Shown piece after piece: positions 1-5,712 of a stretch of 5,712 bases of DNA (the first letter of the stretch is position 1; the number at the start of each line of letters is the position of its first letter). The notes below the pieces were generated by a model that was given only the letters and a program-made list of their open reading frames with translations, was not told where the DNA came from and made no database searches. The stretch is from GCA-2687515 sp963582805 (GTDB lineage Bacteria; Pseudomonadota; Alphaproteobacteria; Rhodospirillales; UBA2165). The translations under genes were made by a program, and so were the position numbers. The stretch is from positions 1-5,712 of the forward strand of contig CAUZTZ010000292.1 in assembly GCA_963582805.1 (NCBI GenBank), read 5' to 3'.

Positions 1-68
1 CGCGTTCATCGGTCTCTCCGCATTTGGGTAGCCTTAAGTTTCCCCGTTCAACCCCTATAAATCAAACC

Positions 69-97
69 TTGGCGAAGTCGGCTTTGGAGATTATGTT
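69..97 (+). promoter_or_regulatory. possible sigma-70-type promoter before the rhodanese gene
   Basis: TTGGCG (69-74) and TATGTT (92-97) are separated by 17 bases. Each hexamer matches the -35 or -10 consensus at four of six positions. Transcription would begin near 104, about 30 bases before the rhodanese ATG. This is a pattern match only. Another AT-rich stretch (TATAAAT, 55-61) lies upstream, and the end of any gene further left is outside the window. Confidence 0.3.
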
Positions 98-134
98 TAA
101 GTTAAGAACGATTCGCAAAGAGGTCATTAAAATT

Positions 135-449
135 ATGGATATTGACGTTCACAAACTGGATGCCATGCGCAAGGCGGGCGAGGCGCATACCTTGCTGGAT
201 ATCCGCGAAGACCAGGAAGTGGATACGTGTGCCATCGAGGGCAGCCTGCACATCGCCATGAGCGAATTGATGGATCGGCTGGACGAGGTGCCCAAGGAGC
301 AGCCGCTGGTGGTCATGTGCCATGTGGGCGGGCGCTCTTCGCAGGTGGTGGAATGGATGCACGCCAACGGATATGAGAACGCCCTCAACCTGGCCGGCGG
401 CATCAGCGCCTGGTCCGCCGAAATCGATGCCGGCGTGCCCACCTATTAG
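135..449 (+). CDS. single-domain rhodanese-like sulfurtransferase
   Basis: A 104-residue protein made of one rhodanese domain, the usual size for the GlpE/PspE-like stand-alone type. Seen in the sequence: an LDIRE motif at residues 21-25 (the family's LDVRE element), a C-x-x-G-x-R-S type active loop CHVGGRS at 62-68 with Cys62 as the expected persulfide-carrying residue, and a C-terminal NLAGGISAW at 85-93, which is typical of the fold. There is no signal peptide or membrane segment, so it should be cytoplasmic. The family moves sulfane sulfur from donors such as thiosulfate or persulfides to thiol or cyanide acceptors; the physiological partner here is unknown. I chose the ATG at 135, which has AGAGG 11 bases upstream. 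An upstream TTG (24) would add 37 residues that look unlike any rhodanese. A nucleotide cyclase follows in the same direction after 67 bases; co-transcription is possible but not shown. Confidence 0.9.
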   Translation: MDIDVHKLDAMRKAGEAHTLLDIREDQEVDTCAIEGSLHIAMSELMDRLDEVPKEQPLVVMCHVGGRSSQVVEWMHANGYENALNLAGGISAWSAEIDAGVPTY

Positions 450-516
450 CTGACACACGGCTTTGCTTTAGGGTACCCGGATGCATCGCTAACAGATGTG
501 GGACAGGCAACGTGGC

Positions 517-1698
517 ATGAGCAAATCGCCGGACGTTCAATCGGTACTCGACTGGCTGATGGATGGCGCCAAGTCGGTGCATGCGCCGCAAGACGTATTG
601 CTGGAGATGTGCCAGCGCTTGACCGATTGCGGCATGCCCCTTTACCGCGCCGCCGTGTTCGTCACCACGCTGCATCCCAACGTCGCCGGGCGCGGCTTTT
701 TCTGGCGCCAGGGCTGGACCGAGGTGGAAGTCGGCGAGGCCTCCTACGAGATGATGAAGTCGGACCTGTACCTTAAAAACCCCATCTACCAGGTGTTTCG
801 GGACGGCAAGCAAATCCGCCGCCGCCTCGGCGATGCCGATTGTCCGATGGATTATCCGATCCTCGAGGAATTGCGCGCCGAGGGGGTGACCGATTACGTG
901 ATCCATCCCCTGGATTTCATCAATGGCGAGATCCATGCGGCCAGCTATACGACAACCCAAGAAGGCGGCTTTACCGAGGCCGAGATCGATGCCCTTGAAA
1001 GCCTGCGCCCGGCCCTGACCCGGATCGCCGAGATTTACGCCCTGACCCGGACGGCGCGCAATCTTCTGGATGCTTATCTCGGCCATCAGTCGGGCGAGAA
1101 GGTGCTGAAAGGCCAAATCCAGCGCGGCGACGGCCAGGAATTGCACGCAGTGATTTGGTTCTGCGATTTGCGCAACTCGACGCCGCTCGCCAATTCCATG
1201 AGCCGGGATGCCTTCCTGGCGCTGCTCAACGATTATTTCGAATGCATGGCCGGCGCCGTCCTGGATGGCGGCGGCGAGGTGCTGCGCTTTATCGGCGATG
1301 CGGTGCTGGCCATTTTCCCGGTTGCGGCGGATGGCGCCACGGCGGCCGAGGCCTGCAATAAGGCCGAAGCGGCGGTCGCCGACGCGGCCCAGCGCATGGA
1401 GCTGCTCAACGTCAAGCGCCAGGGCTTTGGCTATCCGCCGCTGGGCTACGGCATCGGCCTTCATCTCGGCGATGTCACCTACGGCAATATCGGCACGCCG
1501 GAGCGGATCGAATTTACGGTCATCGGCGCCGCCGCCAACGAAGCGGCGCGAATTGAGTCCATGTGCAAGACTTTGGGCGTATCGGTGCTGGCGTCTGGGC
1601 GCGTGATCGAACATCTGAACGGCGGCTGGCGCAGCATGGGCGCCCAGGAATTGCGCGGCGTCAGTGACAAGATCGAAGTGTTCACGCCTACTGGTTAA
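517..1698 (+). CDS. adenylate/guanylate cyclase with GAF-like N-terminal sensor region (class III)
   Basis: A 393-residue soluble protein. Residues about 15-170 form a mixed alpha/beta region resembling a GAF sensor domain (ending in GFTEAEIDAL and a long helix). Residues 170-205 look like a helical linker, and about 208-390 are the class III cyclase domain, which makes cAMP (or cGMP) and pyrophosphate from the nucleoside triphosphate as a dimer. Visible catalytic residues are metal-binding Asp217 (in FCDLRNST) and Asp261 (in FIGDAV), Thr334 at the second base-recognition position, and Asn341 and Arg345, four apart as in the family. Arg257 occupies the position of the usual adenine-recognising Lys, so nucleotide specificity is uncertain. 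The ATG at 517 is preferred because GGACAGG lies nine bases upstream; the ATG at 496 has no ribosome site. No membrane segment is visible, so the signal sensed should be cytoplasmic. The gene ends in a four-base overlap with the converging reductase gene. Confidence 0.9.
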   Translation: MSKSPDVQSVLDWLMDGAKSVHAPQDVLLEMCQRLTDCGMPLYRAAVFVTTLHPNVAGRGFFWRQGWTEVEVGEASYEMMKSDLYLKNPIYQVFRDGKQIRRRLGDADCPMDYPILEELRAEGVTDYVIHPLDFINGEIHAASYTTTQEGGFTEAEIDALESLRPALTRIAEIYALTRTARNLLDAYLGHQSGEKVLKGQIQRGDGQELHAVIWFCDLRNSTPLANSMSRDAFLALLNDYFECMAGAVLDGGGEVLRFIGDAVLAIFPVAADGATAAEACNKAEAAVADAAQRMELLNVKRQGFGYPPLGYGIGLHLGDVTYGNIGTPERIEFTVIGAAANEAARIESMCKTLGVSVLASGRVIEHLNGGWRSMGAQELRGVSDKIEVFTPTG

Positions 1699-2684
1699 TC
1701 CCACCCGAAATTGCATTCATAAAGTTCCAGCACCTGGCGTCTTGCGTCATCGGGGAGCCGTCCGAGATCGATGGATTTCAAACCTTCGGTCATTTGCCAA
1801 ATCTCGGCGACCGCGAAATCGATGCCGGCGATGGCCGGATGGGCGAGGGCGAAGCGCAGCGCCGTCTGCGCGCGGGTGCCGTGGGTATCGCCTAAAAGTT
1901 CGAACATTGCGGCAGCCTTGGCGCGCTCGTCATCGGGCTCCGAATCCCGGGTGATGACGCCGCGGCCTTGGTAACTCACCGTGGCCAGGGCGCCCGCCGC
2001 CAAGGTGCGGATGGCGATGACGCCGATATCGGAGCCCGCGCATGCATCCAGAATGCCGGAGAAATTATGGCCGCCGCCCACCAAGGTTGCATTCGCCTTA
2101 TCAGCGCCAAATTCCGAGGAGGGATTGATCATGTTGTAATAGACCTGGGCGGTATCGATGGCGCCGGAGCCAATCACTTCGCAGCAGGCGCGGGCATCGC
2201 CGATAGCGGTGATGCCCAGCCACTTGATCAAGCCCCGGTCCCGCAACCGCTGCAAGCCTTCGATCACGCCGCCCGGCCCCAATATCTGATCCGGTGTGAC
2301 GCCGTTGCTGGCCGGCTCCGATAAAATGTTGTTGTGAAGCTGCAACAGATCGATGCGCTCGAGGCCCAAGCGCGCCAGGCTTTGTAGACACGCCCGCTCC
2401 ACCTGGCCGGCGATATCACCGTCTTCGGCCGCGACCCGGAACTTGGTGGAGATGCCGGGGCCCGCATCCAATTCGCGCAACACAGCGCCCAGATTTTCCT
2501 CCGATTTGCCGGCGCCATAGAGGGCGGCGGTATCGAACCAGTTGATGCCGGCATCCAGCGCGCCCTTGACGGCGGCGCGCATGACGCCTGGCGAGCCATT
2601 GACCATGATGCCGCCGATCATGCCGCATCCGAAGATCAGGCGGGAGATTTGAACGTCTGTCCGCCCGAGGCGCGCATAGTCCAT
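1695..2684 (-). CDS. aldo/keto reductase A (full catalytic tetrad)
   Basis: A 329-residue protein of the aldo/keto reductase superfamily, (alpha/beta)8-barrel enzymes that reduce carbonyls or oxidise alcohols with NAD(P)(H). The catalytic tetrad is visible: Asp51 and Tyr56 (in FDTAALYG), Lys81 (STKF) and His117 (LQLHN). Length is normal for the short bacterial members. The C-terminal cofactor motif, which in many relatives reads G-A-R/S-x, is replaced by Ala-Val-Ala-Glu at 291-294, so binding of the NADPH 2'-phosphate may be weak or altered. The ATG at 2684 has GGGA six bases upstream; a TTG at 2696 would add four residues. It is the last gene of a transporter-reductase-reductase unit, 21 bases after the stop of its paralogue, with which it shares blocks such as ALDAGINWFDT, NMINP, GVIAIR-LAAGA and a C-terminal NFG-x-D. 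Substrate is unknown. Its stop overlaps that of the cyclase. Confidence 0.88.
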   Translation of the reverse strand: MDYARLGRTDVQISRLIFGCGMIGGIMVNGSPGVMRAAVKGALDAGINWFDTAALYGAGKSEENLGAVLRELDAGPGISTKFRVAAEDGDIAGQVERACLQSLARLGLERIDLLQLHNNILSEPASNGVTPDQILGPGGVIEGLQRLRDRGLIKWLGITAIGDARACCEVIGSGAIDTAQVYYNMINPSSEFGADKANATLVGGGHNFSGILDACAGSDIGVIAIRTLAAGALATVSYQGRGVITRDSEPDDERAKAAAMFELLGDTHGTRAQTALRFALAHPAIAGIDFAVAEIWQMTEGLKSIDLGRLPDDARRQVLELYECNFGWD

Positions 2685-2705
2685 GCCGGTTCCCAAATAT
2701 TACAT

Positions 2706-3713
2706 TCAGTCGCGGCCGAAGTTGCTGTGAAACAGCGCGTCCAACTCGGCCATGACCGCTTCCGGCAACGGCCCCATTGCGACCGCGGCGAGCCCTTCTT
2801 CGAACTCATCCAGGTTGCGCGCGCCAAAATTGATCGTTGCGATCGCCGGGTGGGCGAGGACAAACCGGATCGCCGCCTGCGCCAGACTGCCCTGACTGTC
2901 GCCAAGCATCTCGCGGATGGCGCTGGCCTTGAACGCGACATCATCGACATTGGTATCCTTGGTGACGATGCGGTCCTTGTAGTGCTTGAGCTCGCCGATG
3001 ATGGCGCCGGCGGCGAGGATGCGGATGGCGATCACGCCGACATCGTTATCGGCGCAGCAATCGAGGACGCCGGTAAAATCCTGACCGCGGCTGGCCTTGG
3101 GCATGGCCGCATCCAGGGTGCGCATGGGGTCTCGGTGCGCCGCCGTCGGGTTGATCATATTGATATAGACCAGCGCCGTATCGACGCGCCGGCTTTCGAT
3201 CAGGCGCCGCGACAGGCCGGTATCGCCAAGCGCCGTGGCGCCGATCCATTTCAGCAGACCTTTTTCGCGCAAGGTCTCCATGCCGGCGATGGCGCCTTTG
3301 CGCCCGAGCACGCTTTCGACGTTCAAGGCGCGCTCGCCAGTGGCGCCATCGATCCAATTGTGCAGCTGAAAGAGATCGAGCTGATCGATCTGCAACCGCT
3401 TCAATGTTTTCTCGAGGGCGCGCTCCACCTGGTCCGCGATGTCTTCGGAGGCGCCCGGATTGATCACCACCTTGGCCGAAATAAAGAGATGCGCGTCCAG
3501 CTCCTTCAGGATGCGTCCCAGTATCTCCTCGCCTTCGCCATCGGTATCCGAGGGCGAGGTGTCGAACCAGTTGATGCCCGCATCGAGCGCCCGTTTTACC
3601 GCTTCGAACGCGGTCTCGTAGTTGCCGGCGGTCATCATGCCGACGGTTTCGGCGCACGAAAACACCAATTCGGAAACGTCCACGCCGGTGCGGCCAAGTT
3701 TTCTGTATTTCAT
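2706..3713 (-). CDS. aldo/keto reductase-like protein B (catalytic Tyr replaced by Asp)
   Basis: A 335-residue paralogue of the next gene in the operon, collinear with it and of normal family length. The N-terminal LGRTGVDVS block, Asp51 (NWFDTSPS), Lys81 (ISAK), His118 (LQLHN) and the C-terminal Gly297-Ala-Arg-Asn300 cofactor motif are all visible. The residue aligned with the general-acid Tyr is Asp56 (GAT codon, 3546-3548), and the following Gly is Thr. The alignment needs no gap between the FDT block and the EE-x-LG block, so this is a substitution and not an alignment shift. In known aldo/keto reductases loss of this Tyr abolishes or strongly lowers carbonyl reduction; the protein may be catalytically altered, a binding protein, or a partner of its paralogue. 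The ATG at 3713 begins 16 bases after the transporter stop; the ribosome site (GAGA) is weak, which suggests translational coupling. The frame is intact, so it is not a pseudogene. Confidence 0.87.
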   Translation of the reverse strand: MKYRKLGRTGVDVSELVFSCAETVGMMTAGNYETAFEAVKRALDAGINWFDTSPSDTDGEGEEILGRILKELDAHLFISAKVVINPGASEDIADQVERALEKTLKRLQIDQLDLFQLHNWIDGATGERALNVESVLGRKGAIAGMETLREKGLLKWIGATALGDTGLSRRLIESRRVDTALVYINMINPTAAHRDPMRTLDAAMPKASRGQDFTGVLDCCADNDVGVIAIRILAAGAIIGELKHYKDRIVTKDTNVDDVAFKASAIREMLGDSQGSLAQAAIRFVLAHPAIATINFGARNLDEFEEGLAAVAMGPLPEAVMAELDALFHSNFGRD

Positions 3714-3729
3714 CGTCTCTCGTATTCCA

Positions 3730-5094
3730 TTAGCGATAATTTCGGATCAGGTCTTCGGGCACAAGACTGTCCGCCCCCCTCAACTGCGGAAATATTCTCG
3801 CAAAAGCAAGCGCAACGCAAATGGTTCCGATGCCGCCGATGACAACCGACGGCACAACGCCCCACCAGGCGGCGGTTACGCCCGATTCGAATTCCCCCAA
3901 TTCGTTGGACGCGCCGATGAAAACGGCGTTCACGGCGTTGGTCCGGCCCCGGATTTCGTCGGGGGTCACGATCTGAACAATGGAGTTGCGGATAAAGACG
4001 CTGACCGAATCGGTGGCGCCGATAATAAACAGCATCACCAAAGTCAGCCCGAAGCTTTCCGAGAGGCCGAAGACAATGGTTGCCGCGCCGAACGCCGCCA
4101 CCGAGCCCAGCAGCTTGACGCCGGCATGGCGCCGGATCGGCGCTTGCGTGAAATACAGCGCGCCGGCGAGCGCGCCGACGGTCACCGTGGCGCGCAAGAT
4201 GCCAAAGCCCACCGGACCCACCAGCAATATGTCCTTGGCGTAGATGGGCAGCAGCGCCGTTGCGCCGCCAAGCAGCACCGCGAACAAATCCAGCGAGATC
4301 GAGCCGAGCACGATTTGCCGCGAAAATATAAACCGCAAGCCGGCGAACACGGTGGCAAAGCTGATCGGATCGGACGAGATGATCTGCGTATTGGCGCGGA
4401 TCATCATGGCGAACACGGTCGCCCCGGCCATCAATATGACCACCGAGCCATACACCCATTGCTCGCCGGCGATGATCATCAATCCGGCGATGCCGGGCCC
4501 GGTGATGCGCGCCGTCTGGCCCGATACCGAGGTCCAGGCAATGGCGTTGGCCACATGTTTGTGCGGCACCAGCAAGGGCACGATGGCCTGTTCGGCGGGG
4601 GTCTGGAAGGCGCGTGAGATGCCGAACAATGCCAGGATGGCCAGCATCACCGGAAAAGAGATGACGCCCATCAGGGTGAGCCCGAAAAACGCCGCCGCGC
4701 AGAGGCTTTCCGAAAACACACAAACCGAAATGATGCGCGCCCTGGAAAAGCGGTCGGCGGTCATGCCGGCCAGCGGGAACAGGATCAGAAACGGCGCGAT
4801 CTGGGCGAGCCCCACCAGCCCCAGATCGAGGGGATTGCCGGTCAGGCTGTAGACCTGCCAGCCGACCGCCGTCATCTGCATCTCCACCGCCAGGCGGCTG
4901 ATGAAGCGGGCCAGGAAGAAATTCCGGAAATCCGCATATTGGAATGCCACCCAGCCGGAGGGTTGGGCATCGCCGGGGTCTTCGGCATCGGATGGGGAGG
5001 TCAACGGATTGGAAGTCCTTGATCGGGTACGCGTGGGAAACGCGGGTGGCAGCCGCCCCAATTGTCGTGCCTGGGACGGTTTTGTCCAGCCCAT
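3730..5094 (-). CDS. MFS transporter, EntS-like (MFS_3-type) efflux family
   Basis: A 454-residue inner-membrane protein with about a dozen hydrophobic segments from residue 57 to 432. Family signs: AVGWQVYSLTGNPLDLG (76-92) at the TM1/TM2 region, motif A in the TM2-TM3 loop as GMTADRFSR (110-118), a TPAEQA block (165-170), and the TPDEIRGRTNAVN block (377-389) at the later cytoplasmic loop. These are typical of the proton-driven exporters related to enterobactin exporter EntS; the substrate here is unknown. The first 45 or so residues are basic, lack membrane character and are poorly typical of the family. The ATG at 5094 has no clear ribosome site. A TTG at 5004, with AAGGA 11 bases upstream, would give 424 residues and is a real alternative start. 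It is the first gene of the unit with the two reductases, suggesting export or uptake of their product or substrate. Repeats and a palindrome lie just upstream. Confidence 0.87.
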   Translation of the reverse strand: MGWTKPSQARQLGRLPPAFPTRTRSRTSNPLTSPSDAEDPGDAQPSGWVAFQYADFRNFFLARFISRLAVEMQMTAVGWQVYSLTGNPLDLGLVGLAQIAPFLILFPLAGMTADRFSRARIISVCVFSESLCAAAFFGLTLMGVISFPVMLAILALFGISRAFQTPAEQAIVPLLVPHKHVANAIAWTSVSGQTARITGPGIAGLMIIAGEQWVYGSVVILMAGATVFAMMIRANTQIISSDPISFATVFAGLRFIFSRQIVLGSISLDLFAVLLGGATALLPIYAKDILLVGPVGFGILRATVTVGALAGALYFTQAPIRRHAGVKLLGSVAAFGAATIVFGLSESFGLTLVMLFIIGATDSVSVFIRNSIVQIVTPDEIRGRTNAVNAVFIGASNELGEFESGVTAAWWGVVPSVVIGGIGTICVALAFARIFPQLRGADSLVPEDLIRNYR

Positions 5095-5124
5095 CCAGCC
5101 GGGCTGGGCCGAAAATGCGACATA

Positions 5125-5136
5125 TTTTGGCCAAAA
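5125..5136. promoter_or_regulatory. perfect 12-bp palindrome, possible operator
   Basis: TTTTGGCCAAAA is a perfect inverted repeat without a spacer, 30 bases upstream of the transporter ATG at 5094. Its symmetry and place fit a dimeric regulator site controlling the transporter-reductase unit. There is no matching regulator gene in the window and no second copy in the intergenic region, so the role is inferred. Confidence 0.35.
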
Positions 5137-5158
5137 CGACCATACCGGTTTATGAGCT

Positions 5159-5188
5159 TTCCTTACGGTTCCTTACGGATCCTTACGG
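5159..5188. repeat. three tandem 10-bp repeats (TTCCTTACGG)
   Basis: Two perfect copies of TTCCTTACGG (5159-5168, 5169-5178) are followed by one copy with a single change, ATCCTTACGG (5179-5188). The 10-bp period is close to one DNA helical turn, so all copies face the same side. The array ends right at the stop codon (5189-5191) of the terminase-like gene and lies 64-94 bases upstream of the transporter ATG. It could be an activator site array, or a replication-slippage product without function. Confidence 0.85.
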
Positions 5189-5641
5189 TTATTCGGCAAC
5201 CCTATCGGCGAATTCCAGGGAGGCCAGGAACGCCTCATGGCCGGGTAGGGCGGGTTCCGGGGCAACCTGGGAGAGCCCGCGCGGCCGGATCGTGGCGCCG
5301 CCATGGACCAGCCCCAGAATGCGCGCCTGCAACTCCACCACCTGCAGCACGGCATCGGTGTCGCCGGTTTCCAGGCCCTTCTCATAGACCGGTTCCAGCT
5401 TGTCCAGAAGCGCCTCCGCCGCCTCGGCGCGCTGGGTGGCCGCTTGGGCGCTCAGTTCGGCCAAACGCTCGGTCACGTCGGCGCGTTGCAGCAATTCGCT
5501 GGCCCGGCCGGCGGCTCCCGCCGGTGCATAGCCGGCATTGCGCGCCGCCGCCGCCCCGGTGGCCCCGGTGGCATAGGCGCGCACGAAAGCTTCGTGGCGT
5601 GGTTTGAGCGTGGTTTCGAATTCAGTCGTCATTTCGTCCAT
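5189..5641 (-). CDS. terminase small subunit-like protein (orphan)
   Basis: A 150-residue soluble protein resembling phage terminase small subunits (COG3728/Terminase_2 type), which bind DNA at packaging sites and recruit the large subunit. The order of elements fits: LKPRHEAFVRAY (12-23), an Ala-rich helix-turn-helix-like stretch with RNAGYAP (34-40), ASELLQRADVTERLAEL (47-63), then helices with a terminal VVELQARILGLV (101-112). The tail from about 115 is Pro/Gly-rich and not family-like. The ATG at 5641 has a strong GAGGGGAG six bases upstream. An ATG at 5665 with AGGA seven bases upstream would add eight residues. No large subunit, portal or capsid gene follows: the next gene on this strand is an MFS transporter. 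It may be a prophage remnant or a domesticated DNA-binding protein; upstream context lies outside the window. Confidence 0.7.
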   Translation of the reverse strand: MDEMTTEFETTLKPRHEAFVRAYATGATGAAAARNAGYAPAGAAGRASELLQRADVTERLAELSAQAATQRAEAAEALLDKLEPVYEKGLETGDTDAVLQVVELQARILGLVHGGATIRPRGLSQVAPEPALPGHEAFLASLEFADRVAE

Positions 5642-5647
5642 GGGAAT

Positions 5648-5655
5648 CTCCCCTC
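5648..5655 (-). promoter_or_regulatory. strong ribosome binding site deciding the start at 5641
   Basis: On the minus strand GAGGGGAG ends six bases before the ATG at 5641. It is the best Shine-Dalgarno match in the window and the main reason for choosing this start over the ATG at 5665. Confidence 0.7.
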
Positions 5656-5662
5656 GTTGGTT

Positions 5663-5691
5663 CATATAATGTTCCTATAGCAAATAGTCTA
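5663..5691 (-). promoter_or_regulatory. possible promoter of the terminase-like gene
   Basis: In an AT-rich stretch, TAGACT (5686-5691, read on the minus strand) and TATATG (5663-5668) are 17 bases apart, each matching four of six consensus positions. Transcription would start near 5656, just before the GAGGGGAG ribosome site, which agrees with a start at 5641. Only a pattern match. Confidence 0.25.
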
Positions 5692-5712
5692 AAAATATTG
5701 CCGCGCAAGGGC

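Noticed and set aside
24..134. Upstream extension of the rhodanese from a TTG start
   Set aside because: The extra 37 residues do not resemble the family, the DNA is AT-richer than the coding sequence, and the ATG at 135 has a ribosome site.
471..478. GGGTACCC palindrome between rhodanese and cyclase
   Set aside because: Only eight bases, no T-run behind it and no loop, so not a terminator; such short palindromes are expected by chance.
403..1716. 437-codon open frame on the minus strand opposite the cyclase
   Set aside because: Antisense shadow of a clearly conserved cyclase. The product is rich in His, Arg, Gln and Asp without a recognisable domain, as expected of a high-GC mirror frame.
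2649..3842. 397-codon open frame on the plus strand opposite reductase B
   Set aside because: Antisense of a well-supported aldo/keto reductase gene and crosses its operon boundary; no family motif seen.
3622..4617. 331-codon open frame on the plus strand opposite the transporter
   Set aside because: Antisense shadow with Gly/His/Asp/Arg-rich composition; the opposite strand has a convincing membrane protein.
3710..5143. 477-codon minus-strand frame overlapping the transporter in another reading frame
   Set aside because: Arg/Gly/Pro-rich product without membrane character; the other frame encodes MFS motifs across the whole length.
5554..5571. Two tandem 9-bp copies (CCCCGGTGG) inside the terminase-like gene
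   Set aside because: In frame, encoding a repeated Ala-Thr-Gly in an Ala-rich stretch; explained by codon bias and slippage in coding DNA, no sign of a separate element.

Overview
The window reads as a chromosomal stretch from a high-GC alphaproteobacterium, possibly Rhodospirillales-like. The clues are the strong G/C bias at third codon positions, the long antisense shadow frames, and a GAF-like/class III cyclase of a type common in that class. Species cannot be fixed from the sequence alone. Six protein genes fill almost the whole window. I see no RNA genes, insertion sequences, CRISPR arrays or intergenic gaps over 300 bases.

Left part (1-1698, + strand): a small single-domain rhodanese (135-449) is followed 67 bases later by a soluble nucleotide cyclase (517-1698), with a GAF-like N-terminal sensor region and a C-terminal class III catalytic domain. 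The cyclase keeps the metal-binding aspartates and the transition-state Asn/Arg pair, but has Arg where the adenine-recognising Lys is expected.

Middle part (5094 down to 1695, - strand): a compact three-gene unit runs from an MFS efflux-type transporter (3730-5094) through aldo/keto reductase B (2706-3713) to aldo/keto reductase A (1695-2684), with gaps of 16 and 21 bases. The two reductases are clear tandem paralogues. They have lost different motifs: B has Asp in place of the catalytic Tyr but keeps the C-terminal Gly-Ala-Arg-Asn cofactor motif, while A keeps the full catalytic tetrad but has lost that motif. The last reductase and the cyclase converge and share a TTAA, so that each stop codon lies in the other gene's end.

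Right part (5095-5712, - strand): a short gene (5189-5641) encodes a protein resembling phage terminase small subunits (COG3728 type), without a large subunit next to it. Between it and the transporter is a 97-base control region with three tandem 10-bp repeats (TTCCTTACGG type) and a perfect 12-bp palindrome (TTTTGGCCAAAA), both plausible regulator sites for the transporter-reductase operon.

Functionally, the transporter and two reductases probably act on one small-molecule pathway (modify a carbonyl compound and move it across the inner membrane), but no substrate can be read from the sequence. The most unusual feature is the reciprocal motif loss in the reductase pair.
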